Assembly: GCA_964652155.1 (NCBI GenBank) | Contig: CAZZBK010000029.1 | Span: 1-44,861, forward strand | DNA: 44,861 nucleotides | From: CAZZBK01 sp964652155 | GTDB taxonomy: Bacteria; Planctomycetota; Planctomycetia; Pirellulales; PNKZ01 | Reading direction: 5' to 3' | Part shown: positions 40,176-44,861 of the stretch, piece by piece | How the letters are laid out: every line of letters starts with the position of its first letter | Position numbering within the stretch: position 1 is the first letter of the stretch | Position numbers and translations under genes: made by a program | The notes under the pieces: generated by a model | The model's input: only the letters and a program-made list of their open reading frames with translations | The model's database searches: none | Told to the model about the DNA's origin: nothing

Positions 40176-42356
40176 TCACCCCTGTCGATAAAATCGGTTA
40201 GCGAGCACATGTTCGCAGCCCAGCACGATGGCCACGACGCCGATCAGCAGCCCGAACAACTCGTGTCCCACGCGCTGCGTGCTCACGTCGCGCTCAATTT
40301 GCTCGCGGGTCGTGGCGACGCGCACCTTCAGGGGGCCGAAATAGGCCTTGAGCTCGTCCGGGGATACACGGTCGAGGCGGGTCGCATCGGTCGGCAAATT
40401 CACCGAGAACCCGCGACGCACGCCCCCCTGCGCGCCGCCGGCTTCGAGGCGATAGTTGCCCACCTGCGCGGTCGTCGACTCGATGATGCTCGTCTGCTGC
40501 GGCGGCAAATTGCGGCGCAGGCTGTCGCCCCGCGGCGTGAATAAATTGTACGAACTCGGTCGTTGCCCCGGCTCCAATCGCAACACGGCGGTCTGTGCGG
40601 GCAGGTAGTTCAACTGCTCGTCGCGGCTCCCCACCAAGTACAAGGTCAACTCGTTGGCCAACATCACAAACGGCCAAGGCTCAAGTCCGCTCGGGAGTAA
40701 GTTCCAGCGGTCCCGGTCGCGCTGCTGCGGGGGCTCGCTGAGCGGCGTCGTCATGACCAACGATCGGCCTTGTCCCACGGTCCGCTCGATGATCGCCGGT
40801 TTGTCGTTGCTGTACGCGCAGGCCACGTCGCTGCCCGAGGTCAACTCGGCAAAGCGCCAATAGCGATACACGGGAAAGTCTTCCCAGGGAACCGTGCCCC
40901 GCAAGGGACGGAACTTGCTCAGCAAAGGGTGTGGGCGATCGTCGGTCTGCACATGCACGTCTCCCTGCGGGAAGCGGGCGATCGCGTCGAGCGGGCCGGG
41001 CAGCAACTCCTGGGCCGACGGTTGATTGAAACTCTCGCGCTGCGTGGCGTTCTCCCCCAGGCACACGGCCACGCCGCCGCCAGCGAGCGCGAAGGTCGTG
41101 AGCCTGTTCCACACATCGTTGGCCAGGGGCGGTGGGTCGAGCAGCACGACCGCGGCAAACTCGTCGAGCGGCTGCGCGGCAAGCTCGGCAAACTCGACGA
41201 CTTGGCAATCGAACCGGGCCTGCCCGTTCTGACGGAACAGTGCCGGAGCCACGGCCTGCGTGTAAAAATACGCTTGCCGCTCGGCAGGCGCGGGGGCGGC
41301 GACCAAGACGCGCCAGGCCTGCCGCACCTCGATCGTGAAGTACCGCTCATTGTCGGCCGACAGACCGTCTCCACCGGCGATGCGAACGACCCCCTGCTGC
41401 ATGCCTGGTTCCAAGGCGCCGATCTTGAGCTCGACGACTTGCGCGCTGTTGGGGCCCACGTCGACCGTTTCGACGGCCCGCTTTTCCAGCGGCGGCGGGT
41501 CAGCGCCCTGCACCGCGGCGCGTCCCAGGATGAACGATTCGATCGTCTTGCGCCCCGCCACCCCAACGCTCGACACATCGACCGCGACGCTCAACGGGCT
41601 GTTGCGCGAGAGCACCTGTCCCGAGAGACGCAGCTCGCCGAGCGAAAAATTCTGCGGCTCGGTCACCCCCACGTCGATCACGTAGATGCCGATGCTCGAC
41701 AAATCGGCGCGGAGCCGCTCGACGACGGCCTGCGTGTCGGCGGGCCAACTGGCTCGGCTCAGATCGGTAAACACATACAGCTCGCGTCGCAAGGCGCTTG
41801 AGCGGAGCAACTCGACCGCGGCGCTCAGCAGTTGGGCGACGCTCCGCGCCGTGGCGCTGCTCTCGAGCCGCGAGATACGCTGCCGCGCCGCGCCCAGGTC
41901 GACCTGAAACACCGCCTCGCTCGTGTCGCCGTCGACAATGCTCACTTGACTGTCCGAGGGGAGTTGCCCCAGCAGCCAGGCCGACATCTCCTGCGCTGCT
42001 TCGAGCCGCGTGAGGTTGTCGTGCCGGTATAGCATGTGCGGCATGGTGTCGATGATCAGCGCCGCGGCCACGGGCGATTCACGATCGGCGAAGAGCGCCA
42101 GCGACGCGCCTGGGCCTGTCTGCATGCTCGGCCGCGCCAGCGCGAGCGCGAGCAGGGCGATGGCCGCCATGCGCAACAGCAACAACAGCCAGTGTCGCAG
42201 CCGCATCGTGCGGCGGTTCAGCTCTTGTGCTCGGCGGACAAATCGCAGCGCGGGGAACTCAAGCTGCCGCGGGCGCTGTCGCATGATCAGATGCAACAGC
42301 ACCGGGACACTGACGAAGCCCGCCCCTAGCAGCAAACTCGGATTCAGAAATTCCAT
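40176..42356 (-). CDS. BatA-domain (aerotolerance regulator N-terminal) VWA membrane protein
   Basis: A 726-residue protein. The N terminus is the BatA domain: MEFLNPSLLLGAGFVSVPVL, HLIMRQRPRQLEFPALRFVR and two membrane helices (LLLLLRMAAIALLALALARP). A VWA-like fold follows (AALIIDTMPHMLYRHDNLTR; the DxSxS motif is degenerate, so metal binding is doubtful), then beta-sandwich and amidotransferase-like parts (VLLDPPPLANDVW, GGGVAVCLGENATQRE) and a C-terminal helix (HELFGLLIGVVAIVLGCEHV). An ATG one codon upstream is equally possible. It is first of the pair with the VWA protein. The MoxR and DUF58 genes that often precede such genes are not found upstream, where tatD lies. Confidence 0.85.
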   Translation of the reverse strand: MEFLNPSLLLGAGFVSVPVLLHLIMRQRPRQLEFPALRFVRRAQELNRRTMRLRHWLLLLLRMAAIALLALALARPSMQTGPGASLALFADRESPVAAALIIDTMPHMLYRHDNLTRLEAAQEMSAWLLGQLPSDSQVSIVDGDTSEAVFQVDLGAARQRISRLESSATARSVAQLLSAAVELLRSSALRRELYVFTDLSRASWPADTQAVVERLRADLSSIGIYVIDVGVTEPQNFSLGELRLSGQVLSRNSPLSVAVDVSSVGVAGRKTIESFILGRAAVQGADPPPLEKRAVETVDVGPNSAQVVELKIGALEPGMQQGVVRIAGGDGLSADNERYFTIEVRQAWRVLVAAPAPAERQAYFYTQAVAPALFRQNGQARFDCQVVEFAELAAQPLDEFAAVVLLDPPPLANDVWNRLTTFALAGGGVAVCLGENATQRESFNQPSAQELLPGPLDAIARFPQGDVHVQTDDRPHPLLSKFRPLRGTVPWEDFPVYRYWRFAELTSGSDVACAYSNDKPAIIERTVGQGRSLVMTTPLSEPPQQRDRDRWNLLPSGLEPWPFVMLANELTLYLVGSRDEQLNYLPAQTAVLRLEPGQRPSSYNLFTPRGDSLRRNLPPQQTSIIESTTAQVGNYRLEAGGAQGGVRRGFSVNLPTDATRLDRVSPDELKAYFGPLKVRVATTREQIERDVSTQRVGHELFGLLIGVVAIVLGCEHVLANRFYRQG

Positions 42357-42412
42357 CACGATAACGATCCAGCCGGCCGTGCCATGTCTCGCTCCTCACA
42401 TCGAGCGGAGAA

Positions 42413-42463
42413 GGGGACAGTCCCATTTTTCTCGAAGGCACTCGAAAAATCGGGACAGTCCCC
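42413..42463. repeat. palindromic module, family F, copy 2
   Basis: GGGGACAGTCCCATTTTTCT (from 42413) and CGAAAAATCGGGACAGTCCC (ending 42462) pair with each other as at 37854-37906. The outer TCTAACAAAATGGC arms of copy 1 are absent. It lies between the BatA-like gene and tatD. Confidence 0.8.
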
Positions 42464-42523
42464 TGTCGTGTGTCATGCTCTCGCTCCGCGTGTAGTGTAC
42501 CGGAGCGAGTCAAATCGGAACAT

Positions 42524-43375
42524 TCAGACCGACGCGGCGAGGCCGAAGAGTAGCCGGGCGTTGAGCGTGGTTTGGGCTGCGAGTTCAGCGAGCGAGACGC
42601 CGCGCACCTGGGCCAAGCACTCGGCGGTATAGACAACATGGGCGGGCTCGTTTCGCCGGCCTCGCACAGCCTCGGGGGCTAGATAAGGGCTATCGGTCTC
42701 GATGAGCAGGCGATCGGCACGCACCGCCGCGGCGACCTGCCGCAGTTCGTCGTTCTTCTTGTACGACACCATCCCGGCAAAGCTGATGTGCATTCCCAAC
42801 TCGATGCACTCGGCCGCCGTGTCGAGCGAGCCGGTGAACGAGTGCATCACGCCGCGGAGCGGTCCGCGTCGCCGTGCCTCGCGGAGCATGTCGAGCACTT
42901 CGGCGTCGCTTTGGCGGGTGTGAACGATGAACGGTAACTCGATTTGCTGGGAGAGCCGCAAATGGCGATCGAAATAATCTTGCTGCACGGTGAGCGGGCT
43001 GTCGTTCCAGTAGCGGTCCAAGCCGGTCTCGCCGATCGCGACGACGCGCGGCGAGCGCGCCAACGCGACGATCCGCTCCCAATCGCCTGGCTCGACTTGG
43101 GCCGTGTAGTTCGGTTGAATGCCGACCGCGGCGTACAATCGATCGTACTGCGCGGCGAGTTCCACGCAGCGCGCGCTGCTCGCGACGGTGACGCCGATCG
43201 TGACCGCCGCGACGACCCCCGCCGCTGCGGCACGCGCCAGCACCTCGTCTCGATCGGCGTCGAAGTCGTCTTGAGCGAGGTGGCAGTGGGTGTCGAAGAG
43301 AGGGATGAGGAGTGAGGGATGAGGGATGAGAGGTTCTCGGTTTTCGGTTTTCAGTTCTCGGTTGGGTACGGACAT
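42524..43375 (-). CDS. tatD: TatD family metal-dependent hydrolase (DNase)
   Basis: A 283-residue TIM-barrel hydrolase that cleaves DNA in repair and degradation. Metal ligands are all visible: FDTHCHLAQ, GETGLDRYWN, the histidines of PFIVHTRQS and RGVMHSFTGS, and ETDSPYLAP. The length is slightly above the usual 255-265 because 26 residues precede the barrel. These are encoded by repetitive DNA: residues of about 4-14 by an inverted repeat and 15-26 (PLIPHPSLLIPL) by five 7-bp units at 43299-43333. No other start codon lies between the ATG at 43375 and the barrel, so this extension seems to be translated. The ribosome binding site is weak. A separate unit from nuoN upstream. Confidence 0.92.
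   Translation of the reverse strand: MSVPNRELKTENREPLIPHPSLLIPLFDTHCHLAQDDFDADRDEVLARAAAAGVVAAVTIGVTVASSARCVELAAQYDRLYAAVGIQPNYTAQVEPGDWERIVALARSPRVVAIGETGLDRYWNDSPLTVQQDYFDRHLRLSQQIELPFIVHTRQSDAEVLDMLREARRRGPLRGVMHSFTGSLDTAAECIELGMHISFAGMVSYKKNDELRQVAAAVRADRLLIETDSPYLAPEAVRGRRNEPAHVVYTAECLAQVRGVSLAELAAQTTLNARLLFGLAASV
43299..43333. repeat. tandem heptanucleotide repeat TGAGGGA (5 units) inside tatD
   Basis: The units AGAGGGA, TGAGGAG, TGAGGGA, TGAGGGA and TGAGAGG follow one another in strict 7-bp phase and encode residues 15-26 of TatD on the other strand. Because 7 is not a multiple of 3, loss or gain of one unit would break the frame. Confidence 0.75.
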
Positions 43376-43446
43376 GAGATCAACGCGCGGAGTGAGCGCG
43401 TGCTACCAACCTTGAACTGAAAACAGAAAACCGAAAACAGAAAACT
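43334..43446. repeat. inverted repeat of AACTGAAAAC/GAAAACCGA type flanking the tatD start
   Basis: GGTTCTCGGTTTTCGGTTTT followed by CAGTTCTCGGTT (43333-43364) and AACCTTGAACTGAAAACAGA followed by AAACCGAAAACAGAAAAC (43408-43446) are inverted, imperfect copies. The left one is read as part of TatD; the right one lies between tatD and the small helical protein gene. The arms are built from repeats of GAAAACCGAAAAC. Confidence 0.65.
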
Positions 43447-43453
43447 ATTTTTC

Positions 43454-43885
43454 TTACAGCGAGGGCTGAGCGGCCAACTCTTGGAACGCTTCGAGATGTG
43501 CCCGGGCCGAGCCAAGCGCCTCCTGCACGAGCTCGCGGGCCGAGCGGTCGGCTCCCAACTCGTCGATCAGCGGTTCGATGCGCTGGATGTCGAAGCGTTG
43601 CCAGCGGATCAGGTCGCGGAGCATAAAGTCGAGTGACAGGCCGTGCGTGTCGGTGAAGTCCATCGGGTAACCGCCGAGGTCGAAGCCGCCGCCGCGATCC
43701 TGGATCGTGGCGATGATGCGAGCCACCAACTGTCGCTGATCGGAGACGACATGCTGGAGCGTGGCCGCGGCCTTTTCGTCACCCTGATGCACCCAGGGGA
43801 CCGCGTCCATCAGGTACATGGGCAGCGAGCGATAGAGAATCGCCAGCAAGCGGTTCAGCACGTCGATCGTCCGCGCGTTACTCAT
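43454..43885 (-). CDS. small helical protein, possibly ferritin-like, unknown function
   Basis: A 143-residue protein from the ATG at 43883-43885, with GGAG 8 bases ahead. It is mostly helical with four long helices (NARTIDVLNRLLAILYRSLP, DEKAAATLQHVVSDQRQLVA, LSLDFMLRDLIRWQRFDIQR, ARELVQEALGSARAHLEAFQ), which suggests a four-helix bundle; Glu/His metal ligands typical of ferritin are not obvious, so this is uncertain. It begins 23 bases after the stop of nuoN on the same strand, so it is probably read from the end of the nuo operon. I do not recognise a named family. Confidence 0.65.
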   Translation of the reverse strand: MSNARTIDVLNRLLAILYRSLPMYLMDAVPWVHQGDEKAAATLQHVVSDQRQLVARIIATIQDRGGGFDLGGYPMDFTDTHGLSLDFMLRDLIRWQRFDIQRIEPLIDELGADRSARELVQEALGSARAHLEAFQELAAQPSL

Positions 43886-43908
43886 TGAGGTTTCTCCCAC
43901 GCGGCCCT

Positions 43909-44861
<953 letters not shown>

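Noticed and set aside
38757..40544. A 595-codon open frame on the plus strand, and similar long frames at 770-1957, 2597-4156, 5297-6406, 16081-17484 and 29326-30885
   Set aside because: They lie antisense to well-identified genes and arise from the G/C preference at third positions. Their products are rich in Arg, His, Val and Leu without motifs and have no ribosome binding sites.

Overview
The window looks like chromosomal DNA of a planctomycete, most likely from the Pirellulales. I infer this from the protein families; no rRNA or tRNA gene is visible. The indicators are several DUF1080 (3-keto-disaccharide hydrolase) proteins, a Tat-exported Gfo/Idh/MocA oxidoreductase, a large sugar-dehydrogenase-like protein with three CxxCH haem motifs, BatA/VWA membrane proteins, TPR/OGT-like transferases and many small secreted proteins. 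The DNA is GC-rich with strong G/C preference at third codon positions, so nearly every gene has a long, meaningless antisense reading frame.

Layout. 1-6.4 kb, minus strand: two paralogous TPR/O-GlcNAc-transferase-like genes, then a DUF1080 gene and a formylglycine-generating-enzyme-like gene, close enough to be one operon. 6.6-7.3 kb, plus: a second DUF1080 protein divergent from that operon. 7.3-9.6 kb: heptanucleotide repeats, a nested palindrome, a DUF4160/DUF2442 pair with a possible 33-residue peptide, and an exported HEAT-like protein. 9.9-22.7 kb: mostly housekeeping and metabolic genes on both strands (PfkB kinase, glutamate-1-semialdehyde-aminomutase-like enzyme, CocE/NonD hydrolase, an AT-rich orphan, a TPR protein, a serine hydrolase, an ABC-2 permease, galE, a XerD-like recombinase). 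22.8-24.3 kb: a probable structured non-coding RNA followed by carA. 24.4-28.2 kb, mainly minus: unrecognised small genes, a protein resembling the N-terminal domain of GTPase-associated protein 1, and a coiled-coil protein; this is the best candidate for an undescribed system. 28.6-37.0 kb: two small Cys-rich secreted proteins, an acyl-CoA dehydrogenase, the Gfo/Idh/MocA oxidoreductase and the tri-haem GSDH-like protein. 37.0-44.9 kb, minus: a GspH-like protein, a VWA and BatA pair, TatD, a small helical protein and the 3' part of nuoN, which runs off the right edge.

Intergenic DNA is rich in palindromic repeats. At least six unrelated sequence families occur, several with the same architecture: an outer inverted repeat of about 17-30 bp whose arms are themselves near-palindromes. 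Two separate loci carry tandem 7-bp repeats, one of them inside the start of tatD.

Working together: the DUF1080 proteins, the oxidoreductase, the tri-haem protein, GalE and the PfkB kinase fit the carbohydrate-degrading life style of the group. nuoN and the acyl-CoA dehydrogenase belong to respiration and fatty-acid oxidation. All functional names come from recognising motifs by eye; no database search was possible.
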